Shown: piece by piece, positions 1 through 9,036 of the stretch | How the letters are laid out: every line of letters begins with the position of its first letter | Position numbering within the stretch: position 1 is the first letter of the stretch | NCBI RefSeq assembly: GCF_014069575.1 | Contig: NZ_CP059675.1 | Location: 1,736,001 to 1,800,000 of the forward strand | Origin: Schaalia sp. JY-X169 | GTDB lineage: Bacteria > Actinomycetota > Actinomycetes > Actinomycetales > Actinomycetaceae | DNA: 64,000 nt | Direction: 5' to 3' | The notes under the pieces: model-generated | The model's database searches: none | The model's input: the letters and a program-made list of their open reading frames with translations, nothing else | Told to the model about the DNA's origin: nothing | Position numbers and translations under genes: made by a program

Positions 1-1
1 A

Positions 2-592
2 ACCGTCATTGGCCAAGAGGCGATAGCACAGTTGGAAGAGTACGGCGAAGGAGCCCCCGACGTAGTCATCGGGTGTGCAGGGGGCGGCTCAAACCTGGCG
101 GGCCTGGCTTTCCCCTTCCTCAAAGATGTCATCAGTGGCGATGCGGACACTAAGGTGATTGCTGCTGAACCTGCTGCTTGCCCCTCTCTAACAGAGGGCG
201 AATACCGTTACGACTTCGGGGATTTCACCGGCATGACCCCGCTGCTGAAGATGTACACCCTCGGCAAAGATTTCGTCCCGGACCCAATCCACGCGGGTGG
301 GCTTCGCTACCACGGGATGGCCCCAGCCCTCAGCCACACGGTGAATCTGGGTTACGTCTCCCCCGTTGCAATCCAGCAGGATGACGCCTTCAACGCTGGC
401 ATCCTTTTGGCCCGAACCGAAGGAATTGTGCCGGCCCCCGAATCCACCCATGCGCTTGCCGCCGCGATCGATCACGTCCTCGAAAACGATGATGAGGAAG
501 TGATTGTCATTGGCCTATCTGGACACGGACAACTGGACCTGCCTTCCTACCAGTCGTTCCTTCCCACCTACAAGAACCCTGCGGAGGCCTAG
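2..592 (+). CDS. TrpB-like pyridoxal-phosphate enzyme (tryptophan synthase beta-like, TrpB2 type), 3' part
   Basis: The window opens inside this gene; the frame is open from base 2 and ends at a TAG. The product contains the PLP phosphate-binding loop GCAGGGSN and a C-terminal stretch RYHGMAP ... [15 protein letters not shown] that is characteristic of the TrpB2 branch of tryptophan synthase beta chains. That family condenses indole with serine to tryptophan, or acts as a stand-alone salvage enzyme. The N-terminal half, with the PLP lysine, lies outside the window, so intactness cannot be judged. No trpA follows, which fits the stand-alone TrpB2 type. A nested palindrome begins 12 bases after the stop. 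Confidence 0.85.
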   Translation, partial: TVIGQEAIAQLEEYGEGAPDVVIGCAGGGSNLAGLAFPFLKDVISGDADTKVIAAEPAACPSLTEGEYRYDFGDFTGMTPLLKMYTLGKDFVPDPIHAGGLRYHGMAPALSHTVNLGYVSPVAIQQDDAFNAGILLARTEGIVPAPESTHALAAAIDHVLENDDEEVIVIGLSGHGQLDLPSYQSFLPTYKNPAEA

Positions 593-603
593 AGCAGGCA
601 CAT

Positions 604-687
604 CGTGAAATGTATACGTGGGGGCGAAATGATCGCTTGGGGTACGTACCCCAAGGCCACTCTTGCTCCCCACGTATACATTTCACG
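604..687. repeat. Nested palindromic intergenic repeat, copy 1
   Basis: Two perfect 20-base arms (604-623 and 668-687, beginning CGTGAAATGTATACGT) enclose a second perfect 20-base palindrome at 636-655 (CTTGGGGTACGTACCCCAAG). A diverged copy with the same layout lies at 56364-56440. Both copies sit between the 3' ends of convergent genes, so a role as a two-way transcription stop is plausible. No coding potential is apparent. Confidence 0.85.
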
Positions 688-752
688 AAAGTGCGGCGGA
701 AGAGGCTCATTCCGCGCAGGGGTCGCTGCGGCGGAAGAAGTTCGTCGCAGTT

Positions 753-1252
753 CTACGCGATAATAACGATCCGCCCTCGCAAGAGTCCCGAAGCAAGATC
801 TTCGTATGCCTGCCGAACCTCAGAGAGGCGATACGTCGCGGCCCCTCTCCCTCGCAGGCGGCCTTCGCGCATCAGGTGGTTCATGGCATGCGCTGCCGCG
901 GCCAAGTCATCAACCGATGCATTGCTTATCGCGAAGCCACGAACGCTAACATCGCGCGTGTAGAGCTCACCTACGGGAAGCTCAAGAATGCGTTCCATCC
1001 CCGCAGTTAGCAGGATTCGACCACCGCGAACTTGGTGATGCCAGAGCCAACGTCGGCAACCACGCCCACGGCATCGCGACCCACGATGAAAGGAAACTGC
1101 AAGGTCGTTTGGTACTGTCCCGAAAGGATGTAGCGATCGATGTGGTTTGCTTCGCTAGCAACGAGGCGCACCAAGACGTCACATCTGCCAAGGACAGGCA
1201 GTGGCACTTCTTCTGTCGTGATTCTTTCAGGTCCGCCGTAGTCGTGAATCAC
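753..1252 (-). pseudogene. Zinc-type alcohol dehydrogenase / quinone oxidoreductase, internally deleted
   Basis: Two reading frames on the minus strand match the two ends of one medium-chain dehydrogenase. The upstream part (1252-1007) has the GroES-like N-terminus: GGPERITTEEVPLP, then PFIVGRDAVGVVADVGSGIT. The downstream part resumes at VRGGRILL and carries the C-terminal end (PVGELYTRDVSVRGFAIS...). The whole NAD(P)-binding Rossmann core, roughly 150 residues, is missing, and the frame changes at the join near 1025-1040. The product would have no cofactor site, so this is a relic. It converges on the TrpB-like gene with the palindromic repeat between them. Confidence 0.85.
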
Positions 1253-1417
1253 GGCGGCGAGCGTCTTGTCGCCCGTCCTCGCCGATCCTTGTCCCCTGCC
1301 GAAATCTGCGGTCTCAATCGCTGTCCCCTCCTTCGATACTAGCGAGAGATAGTGTTATTCACCACAGCTAGAGCATCGTTGCTCTCCACATTGCTACAAG
1401 AGTGCTGTCGGCCCTGG

Positions 1418-3697
1418 TTAGTTGTTGTCGCACCAGTTGAGAAACTCTTCAGCCAGGATTATGGGCTTGCCAAACTGCGCTGCCTTCTTCGCCTTGCCAG
1501 ATTGAGTGCCAGACTCGGCGACGACAAGCACATCTGTCTTGGTCTTCGTCATGTGGGCCGACAGTAGCAAGCCATGGTCGAGGGCGAGTTTTTCCATCTC
1601 TTCTCGAAAGATGATGGCACCATCGCCGAGGACGACTGTGCCCGTGAAACAGACGCGTAGACCCGGAGCCAACACTGACGAAGGGGTCGGCGCCCCATCT
1701 TCTCTAGCAGTCTGACCTTCAGCGTGAACCCCAAACCTTTCATTCAGCGCAGTGATCGTCTCAAATGCGCTGCGGTCTGGCGCGAGCACACGCGACCAGA
1801 TTGACTTGAGTAGTTCCTCGGCAGCGACCGTGCCGCGCTTTGCTCCAACAAGCGTCATGCGCTCCGCTACCCCTGGGTCCGCATGCGCGGGAGGCCGAGC
1901 CAGCAGCACACCGGGCTCATCCATGGCCGCTCCGAAAGGGGCAGCCCAAGGGGCTGATTCGGCACCATCCTTCAGTGTCACCGCGCCGTCTCGAAGGGTA
2001 CGAGCGCGGTCTAGGGCACTTCCAGAGCTGAGTGCTCGCCGCAGGTCAACTGGTAGTTCTGAAGTGGGAAGTTCGCGCCCAATCGGCATTTCCACCACCA
2101 ACCCACCGCGCTTCAGCTCCGTGTCGAGGCGTCCTAGCAAGTTATCAATGTCGACCCCAACGGGGATCCGGTCTTGCATCAGCGGGGCAATTCCATGCCA
2201 CGCTTCGGGAAGAGTGGGAGCAAACTGGATGTCGCCAACCGTAATGCCGAAGTCGCTACGCGCCGAGTAGAGGTCGCAAGTCGGGTTTACGAGAGTGCTT
2301 GCTTCGCGCCCATCATCGGTTACAACCGCGATTTCAACAGGGCGTGGACGGTAACGATCACCCTCGTTTCCAACCATCAGGGCACTGAGATAGACTTCGC
2401 CGCGCGCTGACTGGGGGCGGGAAGTTGACTCAAGATAACGCCGCACCCGCGTGTCGGTCTTCAGGTCTCGCGGCAGAACATCTCGTTTGAGTACCAGTCC
2501 CTCTAGGCTGGTGCAACGACTCAAAGCCACATAGAGCTGCCCATTCGCGAATGTTCCCCCGGTTAGGTCTACGACCACCCGGTCTAGTGTCTGGCCCTGG
2601 CTCTTGTGGATGGTGATTGCCCATGCCAGCTTCATCGGCAGTTGTGTGAAAGAGCCAATCATCTCGTGTCGGATGCGTCCGTCCTCGACCGTGGGCCTGG
2701 TGATCTGCCATTCGTGCGGTTCGACCTCGACAAGATCGCCCTCGCGGGTACGGACCATAACGGACTCGCCGGGTGTCACCTGCTCGATTCGACCAAGGGT
2801 TCCGTTCACCCAGCGGTCACCGGAGTCATTGTTGAGGAGCATCACCTGCGCCCCGACAGCAACCTCCAAAACTTCCTCAGCTGGGAACTCAAAGGCATCC
2901 CTGTCTCCGGAAGTAGTAGCAACAAACTCGTGGGTCTGGGCCGGGAGCCTTGCCAGCATCGCCTTATTGCGGGCTGCGGCAATGCGGTTCGTGGTTGCTA
3001 ATGTCAGCCAGAACTCGTCGAGGGGCGGCTCAAAGTTAGGATTTGTGCGCTGGTTGAGCTGAGCGCGCGCCTCATTGAGCAGAGCACCATCACGGACCCC
3101 GTTGAGGAGGGACACCAGCTGGTAGTCGCCAAGCTGGCGGAAGACGGTGGAAAGCTCAACGGTTGGGAAGGCACCCTGGTTGAAGTTCTTCGCCGAGAAG
3201 AAAAACGGAGTGCCATAAGTCTCTTCGAAGAAGGCACGTTCTTCGTCCCGTACTACTGGCGGTAGCTGATAGAGATCTCCCACCAGCACAAGCTGCACGC
3301 CACCGAAAGGCTCACCCGGGCTAGGACCAAAACGTTCTAACGCCACAGCCATGGCGTCGAAAAGGTCGGCACGCAACATTGAAGCCTCATCAACAATCAG
3401 CGTGTCCAAGCTGGATAGCGCCTTCATAAATCGGCCGGGGCGGTAGCGGGAACTCCGCGCGTACGCGGCGTCCGCTCCTGGGCGGAATGAGAAGAGTCGG
3501 TGGATCGTGTAACCCTCAACATTCAGAGCCGCGATCCCCGTCGGTGCCACCGTGAGGGTTTTCCGATCCGTGCTCGCGAGGAACTCCCGTACCAGCGTTG
3601 ACTTCCCGGTGCCTGCTTTGCCAGTAACAAACACGTTCTCCCCAGCGTGGAGGAGATCTAGGGCACGCATGAATTCTGCGGTCATGACCAATGGCAT
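1418..3697 (-). CDS. PIF1/RecD-like superfamily 1 helicase with C-terminal BRCT domain
   Basis: A 759-residue protein. Near residue 25 is the Walker A motif GKAGTGKS, followed by DEAS (Walker B) and a QLPPV segment, as in PIF1/RecD-type DNA helicases. The C-terminal helicase motif WAITIHKSQGQTLDRV and the segment LYVALSRCTSLEGL are of the UvrD_C_2 type. The last 80 residues (VCFTGTVVLGDGAIIF ... FLNWC) look like a BRCT domain of the kind found in NAD-dependent DNA ligase, so the protein probably joins unwinding to recognition of nicked or damaged DNA. The middle (residues about 430-640) is not recognised. An alternative start is the ATG four codons in. It stands alone between a relic and a frameshifted gene. 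Family call is firm; the biological role is inferred. Confidence 0.85.
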   Translation of the reverse strand: MPLVMTAEFMRALDLLHAGENVFVTGKAGTGKSTLVREFLASTDRKTLTVAPTGIAALNVEGYTIHRLFSFRPGADAAYARSSRYRPGRFMKALSSLDTLIVDEASMLRADLFDAMAVALERFGPSPGEPFGGVQLVLVGDLYQLPPVVRDEERAFFEETYGTPFFFSAKNFNQGAFPTVELSTVFRQLGDYQLVSLLNGVRDGALLNEARAQLNQRTNPNFEPPLDEFWLTLATTNRIAAARNKAMLARLPAQTHEFVATTSGDRDAFEFPAEEVLEVAVGAQVMLLNNDSGDRWVNGTLGRIEQVTPGESVMVRTREGDLVEVEPHEWQITRPTVEDGRIRHEMIGSFTQLPMKLAWAITIHKSQGQTLDRVVVDLTGGTFANGQLYVALSRCTSLEGLVLKRDVLPRDLKTDTRVRRYLESTSRPQSARGEVYLSALMVGNEGDRYRPRPVEIAVVTDDGREASTLVNPTCDLYSARSDFGITVGDIQFAPTLPEAWHGIAPLMQDRIPVGVDIDNLLGRLDTELKRGGLVVEMPIGRELPTSELPVDLRRALSSGSALDRARTLRDGAVTLKDGAESAPWAAPFGAAMDEPGVLLARPPAHADPGVAERMTLVGAKRGTVAAEELLKSIWSRVLAPDRSAFETITALNERFGVHAEGQTAREDGAPTPSSVLAPGLRVCFTGTVVLGDGAIIFREEMEKLALDHGLLLSAHMTKTKTDVLVVAESGTQSGKAKKAAQFGKPIILAEEFLNWCDNN

Positions 3698-3852
3698 CCC
3701 ACTACGTTACCCGCAGTAGCGTCGGGCGAACGCCGAACACCTCATACAGTGAAAACAGCGCTACCAAGCACCGAAACCAGACCGTGGTAGTCGGAATACA
3801 ATCCCAGCAGCACACGGAAGCCTGCAGTTCGGATGACGGCGGCCGCTCCTAG

Positions 3853-4496
3853 TCAGTAGGCGACAGTGAAGCGGCTCCCCGTGTGGGCGGGCTCTTCGAT
3901 CTCGGTGACGATTGCCTTTGCGAGGTCGGCGCCCGAAATGTTGGACTGACCGTCCGCATCCGTTAGGAGGACGTCCCCGCCAATGCGGTAGGTGCCGGTT
4001 GCTTCACCGGGAGCCCAAGCCCCAAACCCACCCGCAGGGCTAACGTAGAACCATTCCAGGCCACCACTGCTTGCACGCAGGTCTTCTAGGACCGCTCCCA
4101 TCTCGGCGGCTTCCGGCTTGAACGCATCTGGGAAGCCATCAGTTTCAGCCAGTTTCGGACCGTCGGGTGCGACCAGCAGAGAACCCGCGCCCCCGATCAC
4201 TCCAAGCCTTACACCGCTGTTGCGTGCGAGGTCGGCAACCTTCGCAAGCACACCGCTTGTCTGACCTTCCATGTCCCCCCGAGGCGACAACGCGGAGACA
4301 ACGACGTCGGTGTCAGCGACTGCCTGAACTAGAACGGCCTCGTCAAGGACCGAGCCAGTTTTGTAGTCCACGCCAGCTACTGGCTGCTCGGGCGCCTTCC
4401 GACTATATGAAGTCACCTGGTGTCCGCGGCAGCCGCTTCGCGTACAACGTTTGATCCAGCGTATCCGGTGCCTCCGATAACGGTAATGCGTGCCAT
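3853..4496 (-). pseudogene. NAD(P)H-binding (NmrA/YwnB-like) oxidoreductase, frameshifted
   Basis: The natural start is the ATG at 4496 behind GAAAGGAAG. It opens with the Rossmann motif VIGGTGYAGSNVV and then hits TGA about 28 codons in. The rest (GHQVTSYSRKAPEQPV ... GSRFTVAY) continues in another frame. The two frames join if one base is restored near 4430 (AAARGHQVTS expected, one base short), giving about 214 residues, the usual length of small NAD(P)H-binding SDR proteins. It is divergent from an HxlR regulator, the classic arrangement in which HxlR represses such a reductase. The frameshift could be a sequencing error; otherwise the gene is dead. Confidence 0.8.
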
Positions 4497-4534
4497 GCCA
4501 TCTTCCTTTCGATTGGTACGGTTTCGATTCCGCT

Positions 4535-4553
4535 GTTACTTACGATAAGTAAC
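4535..4553. promoter_or_regulatory. Probable HxlR operator
   Basis: A perfect palindrome GTTACTTA-CGA-TAAGTAAC lies in the divergent intergenic space between the HxlR gene and the NAD(P)H-binding gene. A further half site, GTTACTTT, occurs just before the regulator's ribosome binding site. Placement and symmetry suit autoregulation of the pair. Confidence 0.6.
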
Positions 4554-4672
4554 TCCCGGCCGCCTGCGAAGAGGGCACTTTGGAGTGCGTTACCCACCGC
4601 AAAGCAACCCTTCGAGAACGCTTGAGTATCTATTGGTAAGTCGCTATCGTTAGGTTACTTTGGAGGTTAGAT

Positions 4673-5050
4673 ATGAGTGAGCCAATCTGGGATCCCTACT
4701 ACAAGGACTGCCCGTCACGAAAACTACTTGATCGCATTGGCGACCGCTGGACGGTACTGGTAGTTGGAACTCTTGAGTCCGGCCCCAAACGCTTCTCGGA
4801 GCTGCACCACGGTATCGACGGCATCTCGCAGAAGATGCTGACGCAAGCACTGCGCGGTCTTGAACGTGATGGGCTTGCGAAACGAACCGTGTATGCGGAA
4901 GTGCCGCCACGCGTTGTCTACGAACTAAGCCCTACCGGGCGCAGCCTGATCGAACCGCTCACGGCGCTTACCGCCTGGGCAACCACCCACATGTCCGACG
5001 TCAAAGCAGCGCAATCGGCCTATGACAAGGTGAACGTAACCTCAGTATGA
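4673..5050 (+). CDS. HxlR-family winged-helix transcriptional regulator
   Basis: A 125-residue DNA-binding protein with the HxlR pattern: CPSRKLLDRIGDRWTVLVVGTL, then RFSELHHGIDGISQKMLTQALRGLERDGL, the winged helix, and RVVYELSPTGRSL. The cysteine at residue 11 is in the place used for redox or electrophile sensing by HypR/YodB-type members. The start follows GGAGG by six bases. It probably controls the divergent NAD(P)H-binding gene through the palindrome at 4535-4553. The 3' end overlaps the convergent ADP-ribosylglycohydrolase relic by nine bases. Confidence 0.9.
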   Translation: MSEPIWDPYYKDCPSRKLLDRIGDRWTVLVVGTLESGPKRFSELHHGIDGISQKMLTQALRGLERDGLAKRTVYAEVPPRVVYELSPTGRSLIEPLTALTAWATTHMSDVKAAQSAYDKVNVTSV

Positions 5051-5796
5051 CCTTGTGCGAAGCACGATTCCTTTGCCACCCAGGAGTCCCGCTGTCATTT
5101 CGACGAGGTCGTCCCTGCGGTGCAGGTCCGCAACCCACTCCTCGGGGATTGCCCTAGCACCATAAAGGGCGCCCGCCATCTGTCCCGTGATGGCAGCGAC
5201 CGTATCCGCGTCATCGCCCAGATTCACGGCCGTAAGCACTGCGTCCTCAAACTTGTCGGTGCTCCGGACCGCCCAAATTGCGGTGCCCAACGACGGGATA
5301 ACGAACCCTGAGTTGTTCGCGGCCTCGTCATCAAACGCGTAGACCGTTTCAGCAACAAGTTGAGAAGGAAGTCCACGCTCTTTGAGGTGGCGTTCCGTCG
5401 ACTCTGCAGCCAGAACCAAGCAAACCCCGCTGATTGCGTGGACTCTGCAATCGCGGGGTTTGCTCGGAACTGGCGCAGGGCTTTGGCGGTCTGAATCCCG
5501 ATGTCAAAGCAGGTTCCATTCGGGGAGTTGTGGCCGCGCACCATCCAGTCAACGTAATCCTGCATCACAGCAAAGCTGTCGTATCCGCCCTCGGCAATTA
5601 TCGACTCCGCCATGCAGACAGCCATGATCGTGTCATCAGTCCACGCTCCAGGCTCAAGGCCAAATCGTGGCGATGGCTGGTACCCAGTCACCTTGGGAAA
5701 GGTGCCCGGGGTAAGGAACTCCACCGGCGCCCCCATTGCATCCCCAACTGCCAATCCCCAAAAAGCCCCAAGGGCCCTGTCCTCACTACCCTGCAT
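5042..5796 (-). pseudogene. ADP-ribosylglycohydrolase, internal deletion plus frameshift
   Basis: The family removes ADP-ribose from proteins or nucleic acids using two metal ions. The N-terminal frame starts at 5796 behind GGAGG and shows WGLAVGDAMGAPVEF and the metal ligands WTDDTIM. It runs to ...IAESTQSAG and then leaves the family pattern. A second frame (5419-5042) carries the C-terminal metal motif NLGDDADTVAAITGQMAGA. The two pieces total about 250 residues against roughly 300 or more for the family. The central GNGS-type segment is missing and the frame is broken near 5420. Both metal-binding ends survive, but a single functional chain cannot be made. Confidence 0.85.
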
Positions 5797-5820
5797 CTTT
5801 GCTGCCTCCTCCTCGGTCGA

Positions 5821-7353
5821 CTTTACTCGTCCGCGACGACGCCGAAGTTGACCTGCTACCGCATCCCCGCCCTCGTCGTCACACCGGCCGGAACGCTGCT
5901 CGCAGCGTACGACGGTCGCCCCAATCCGGATGACCTACCGGGCCCTATTGACCTGCTCCTTCGCCGTAGCCACGACAACGGTGACACGTGGGAGCCCCAA
6001 GAGGTTCTCCGTACCGGCGTAGGTCTGGAGGGATTCGGCGATCCGTCGTTCATCGTCGACCACGACACCGGCACTATCCTGGCCTTCCATGCAACAGGCA
6101 CCCTGGCCGGGTTCTTTGAGGCGGTCGAAGGATGGGAGCCTCCCGACCTCGTACAACACGTGGGGCTGTCCACCTCCGACGATGACGGGCGAACATGGAC
6201 CCACAGGATCATCACCGATCAGCTCAAGAGACCCGGGATATCGGGAATCTTCGCAGCATCTGGCACCGGAACCCAGGTCCGTTCCGGTAGGTACAAAGGG
6301 CGCCTAGTTCAGCCGATGGTGCTGCGCGACCACGACCAGATCACCGCTGCGGTTGCTTTCAGCGATGACCACGGTGCGACCTGGGCTCTGAGCGCACCTA
6401 TCGGTGTCGGGACCGACGAATCGGCCGTGGCTGCGCTTGCGGACGGACGACTCCTGATGCATTCGCGATCGGTCGGGCATCGCCTGGCCTCTTATTCCGA
6501 GGACGGAGGCGCCACCTGGTCGACCCCCCAGCCCATCAACGGATTGCCAGACCCCAGCGACAACGGCTCCCTCATCGTCCTCGGCCAAACCGCCGACGAG
6601 GGCGATCCCCGTGCCGCACTCCTGGCCTCGTCAAACTTGGATCCGAGCCTGCGCCGCAACACTGCGTTGAGCATGTCACACGATGGAGGTGAAACATGGC
6701 CCCACCAGCTGGTACTTCAACCTGGTAGTTCTGCATACTCATGCGCCGCCCAGCTTCCCAACGGCCGCATAGGAGTGCTCTATGAAGAGGACGCATACAC
6801 GCACATCACCTTCACTTCCGTGGCGCTGGCGGAGATCGAAAAAAGTGGTCCCGCAGACCCGGTCCAAGCCGGAATTGCCTGCCCTGAAGAGCCACTGCTT
6901 GAAGTGATCCGCGAGGCAATCAACCCGGCGCCCCCGCTGAACTGGGATTCCGCAAGCGACGCTCGGACTTCTGGCAGTGACGGCGTAGACGCAGAGGTGT
7001 GGAACGCTACAGCGGCTCGATTTGGCGCGGCAGGTAGAGTCTTCGTCGGCACCCGCGACGCTCAGCGCCGCCTCTTTGGCGCACCGAAGCCGGGATTACG
7101 CGCGGGCGACACCCTACTGTTCAATGCTCGCGTGCGGATGCCCGAGGACGAAGGGGTGAACGCAGTCGTCCTCGAGCACCCCGGCGGGGCCACCGAACCC
7201 CGCGACATCCCACCTGGGGGGCAGGCAACCTACTTCCGTCTCCCTTACACTGTCACCGACGAGGACGTCGCGGCGAACCTAGTCTCAGTGCGATTCCAGG
7301 TGCGCGCGCTTGGACTATCGCGCGTCCTCACCTTCACTCCTCAGAACGAGTAA
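5821..7353 (+). pseudogene. Exo-alpha-sialidase (NedA-like), 5'-truncated
   Basis: The catalytic domain of a secreted sialidase that would cut terminal sialic acid from glycans. It begins abruptly at CYRIPALVVTPAGTLLAAYD, which holds the first arginine of the substrate-binding triad. Five Asp-box repeats follow (SHDNGDTW, SDDDGRTW, SDDHGATW, SEDGGATW, SHDGGETW). A 150-residue C-terminal beta-type module ends the protein. No signal peptide or convincing start precedes the YRIP motif. The frame stays open upstream to about 5434, but only as the antisense of the ADP-ribosylglycohydrolase gene, so the join near 5800-5820 looks like a deletion. The only near start is TTG at 5848, without a good ribosome site. 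Activity outside the cell is doubtful. Confidence 0.8.
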
Positions 7354-8438
7354 CGCAGAATGCCCGTGGCCTGGAGTTCGCCGGGCATGTCATCTTCGCG
7401 CAACGCTAGGACTTGGGCGCCTGAGAGTAGTGCACGCCGCGCAATGTCCTCTAGCGCGTCGTGTTCTGTATCCAGCTCTAACGCACCGCCGTCCGTCACT
7501 GAGCCGGCGACTTCGGCGTTCATGTCGATAGCGAGTATATCGATTGCCCCGAAAGCCGCTGCTCTGGCCAAGTCGCTAAGGTCCGATGAGGCGAGGCCAT
7601 TTGCCTGCAACTCGAAGAAGGTCTCATGTAGTTCCTTCAGGTCCTTGGCATAGATTGCATCGAGGATTTCACGGGCTGAGTCTGCAAGCTGCTCTTCGGT
7701 GAGCGCGTCAGGGTTGCCGGTGATAGCGTCCTCGGCAACGTGTGCGTAGCTGGAGTTCTGACGAAAGATGCTGAGCGTTGGTTCAGTCGCGGCAATTATC
7801 AGGGGAAGTGTTTCTCCATTGAGCTGAGGGCGAAGCGCGCGGTCGACGGCGCGTGCATACTGTGCAATACGCACCTTCCTGCCTTCATCGCCCTGCAAAC
7901 GTCCGCCCTGGGTCGGCCCCGCGATTGAGGTGAGCCTCGAAACGCTGGCCGCATCGTCAGGCATGTCAGCAACCGGGAGCTCCTGGGCGGGACCGTCCGC
8001 GCTAACCTCAACCAGGCGGGCCCCGTTCTGGGACAGAGCAAGGACAAACGCGGCCTGCGGGAAGGTGACCGCGCGGAGGAGAGAGGTGATCGCGAACCTG
8101 TCCCCCACTGCAAACTGCGCCTCCAACTCATTTGGGAGCCTCAGTTCCAAGGCACTGGTAGGAGTCAGGAAAATGGCCAGGCTACGACCCAGGTTGGTCC
8201 AAAAGTAGGCATCTTCAAGTAGGTCGTCAAACTGGACCTGAACTGCATCTGCGTCGTCCTTGTCAGCGGTGTCGCGCACGACCTCCATCGCCGCGTCAAA
8301 CAGAGCGCGAGCCTGCAGAAGGTTGTGTTCCGATTCGGTTGGAAGCGGACTGGTTGGGACGTAGATCGTCACGCAAAGGGGGTCGCGCAGACTGGCGATC
8401 CGGGTGACATCATCTCTGGTTGGCATATCGATGTGCAT
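7341..8438 (-). CDS. baeRF (bacterial eRF1-like) domain protein
   Basis: 365 residues from the ATG at 8438, preceded by GGAGAAACAA; the frame upstream of this lacks a better start. The sequence (DPLCVTIYVPTSPLPTES, then FFWTNL-like YFWTNLGRSLAIFLTP and ALSQNGARLVEVSADG) resembles the bacterial and archaeal eRF1-like family (baeRF), proposed from comparative genomics to act at ribosomes or with hibernation factors. No experimental function is assured. It lies downstream of the rhodanese gene on the same strand with a 139-base gap, so co-transcription is possible. Its 3' end overlaps the convergent sialidase relic by 13 bases. Confidence 0.75.
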   Translation of the reverse strand: MHIDMPTRDDVTRIASLRDPLCVTIYVPTSPLPTESEHNLLQARALFDAAMEVVRDTADKDDADAVQVQFDDLLEDAYFWTNLGRSLAIFLTPTSALELRLPNELEAQFAVGDRFAITSLLRAVTFPQAAFVLALSQNGARLVEVSADGPAQELPVADMPDDAASVSRLTSIAGPTQGGRLQGDEGRKVRIAQYARAVDRALRPQLNGETLPLIIAATEPTLSIFRQNSSYAHVAEDAITGNPDALTEEQLADSAREILDAIYAKDLKELHETFFELQANGLASSDLSDLARAAAFGAIDILAIDMNAEVAGSVTDGGALELDTEHDALEDIARRALLSGAQVLALREDDMPGELQATGILRYSF

Positions 8439-8577
8439 TTGTTTCTCCTTATCAATACTGACTTGGGGCGTTGGTGCACGTTGCGCACTCCCCTGGAGAA
8501 ACGGGTCTCCCCTCCCCAGGGGACCTAGCTTCGAGGCTAACATCACAGCGGAGAGGATGGAACCCGGGTGAATCGCC

Positions 8578-8955
8578 TCAGTTGACTACGGGGATCCCGG
8601 TGGCCGAGGACGCCTGCTCGAGTGAACCCAGGTTGACGACATTGGTAAACCCGGCCTGCTCCATCATCGCGGTGGCCTGACTGGACCGGTTTCCTGAGCG
8701 GCAGTAGACCACGTACTCCGCCTCGGGATCCAGGTTCGGAATCGCTGCCGCGACTTCCCCACCGTTGAAGTCCAGCAGGGTGGCACCCTCCAGATGTCCG
8801 GCTGCATACTCCTCAGGAGTGCGGACATCCAAGATGATCGTCTCTTCACTCACCTGCAGCGCCGAGTCGCTTGCGGCGCCACTCCCGGAGCTGCAAGCAG
8901 CGATGCCGAAGACGAGGACGAAGGCGGATAGTGCGAGTGCGATCATGCGGCGCAT
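8578..8955 (-). CDS. Rhodanese-like lipoprotein
   Basis: A 125-residue exported protein. An N-terminal hydrophobic segment ends in the lipobox FGIAAC, so it is probably anchored on the outer face of the membrane. The rest is a single rhodanese domain with ILDVRTPEEYAAGHLEGA and the active-site loop VVYCRSGNRSS with its catalytic cysteine. Rhodaneses move sulfane sulfur via a cysteine persulfide. The start follows AAAGGACC. A perfect CsoR/CstR-type palindrome lies 29 bases upstream, suggesting control by copper or by persulfide; the enzymology favours the latter. Confidence 0.9.
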   Translation of the reverse strand: MRRMIALALSAFVLVFGIAACSSGSGAASDSALQVSEETIILDVRTPEEYAAGHLEGATLLDFNGGEVAAAIPNLDPEAEYVVYCRSGNRSSQATAMMEQAGFTNVVNLGSLEQASSATGIPVVN

Positions 8956-8983
8956 TATGTGGTCCTTTCAATCGATATGCGTT

Positions 8984-8999
8984 ATACCCTACAGGGTAT
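8984..8999. promoter_or_regulatory. CsoR/CstR-type operator upstream of the rhodanese gene
   Basis: ATACCC-TACA-GGGTAT is an inverted repeat of the type bound by CsoR-family repressors (copper-sensing CsoR, persulfide-sensing CstR). The same arms recur at 11899-11914 before the DUF4395 gene. No CsoR-family gene is in the window, so the regulator must be elsewhere. Confidence 0.65.
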
Positions 9000-9036
9000 T
9001 CTGGCCTTTCAGCTATTCTCAGTGGCCCGACCTCGA

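Noticed and set aside
5434-5820. The long N-terminal extension of the sialidase frame
   Set aside because: It is antisense to the ADP-ribosylglycohydrolase relic and has no signal peptide or family similarity.
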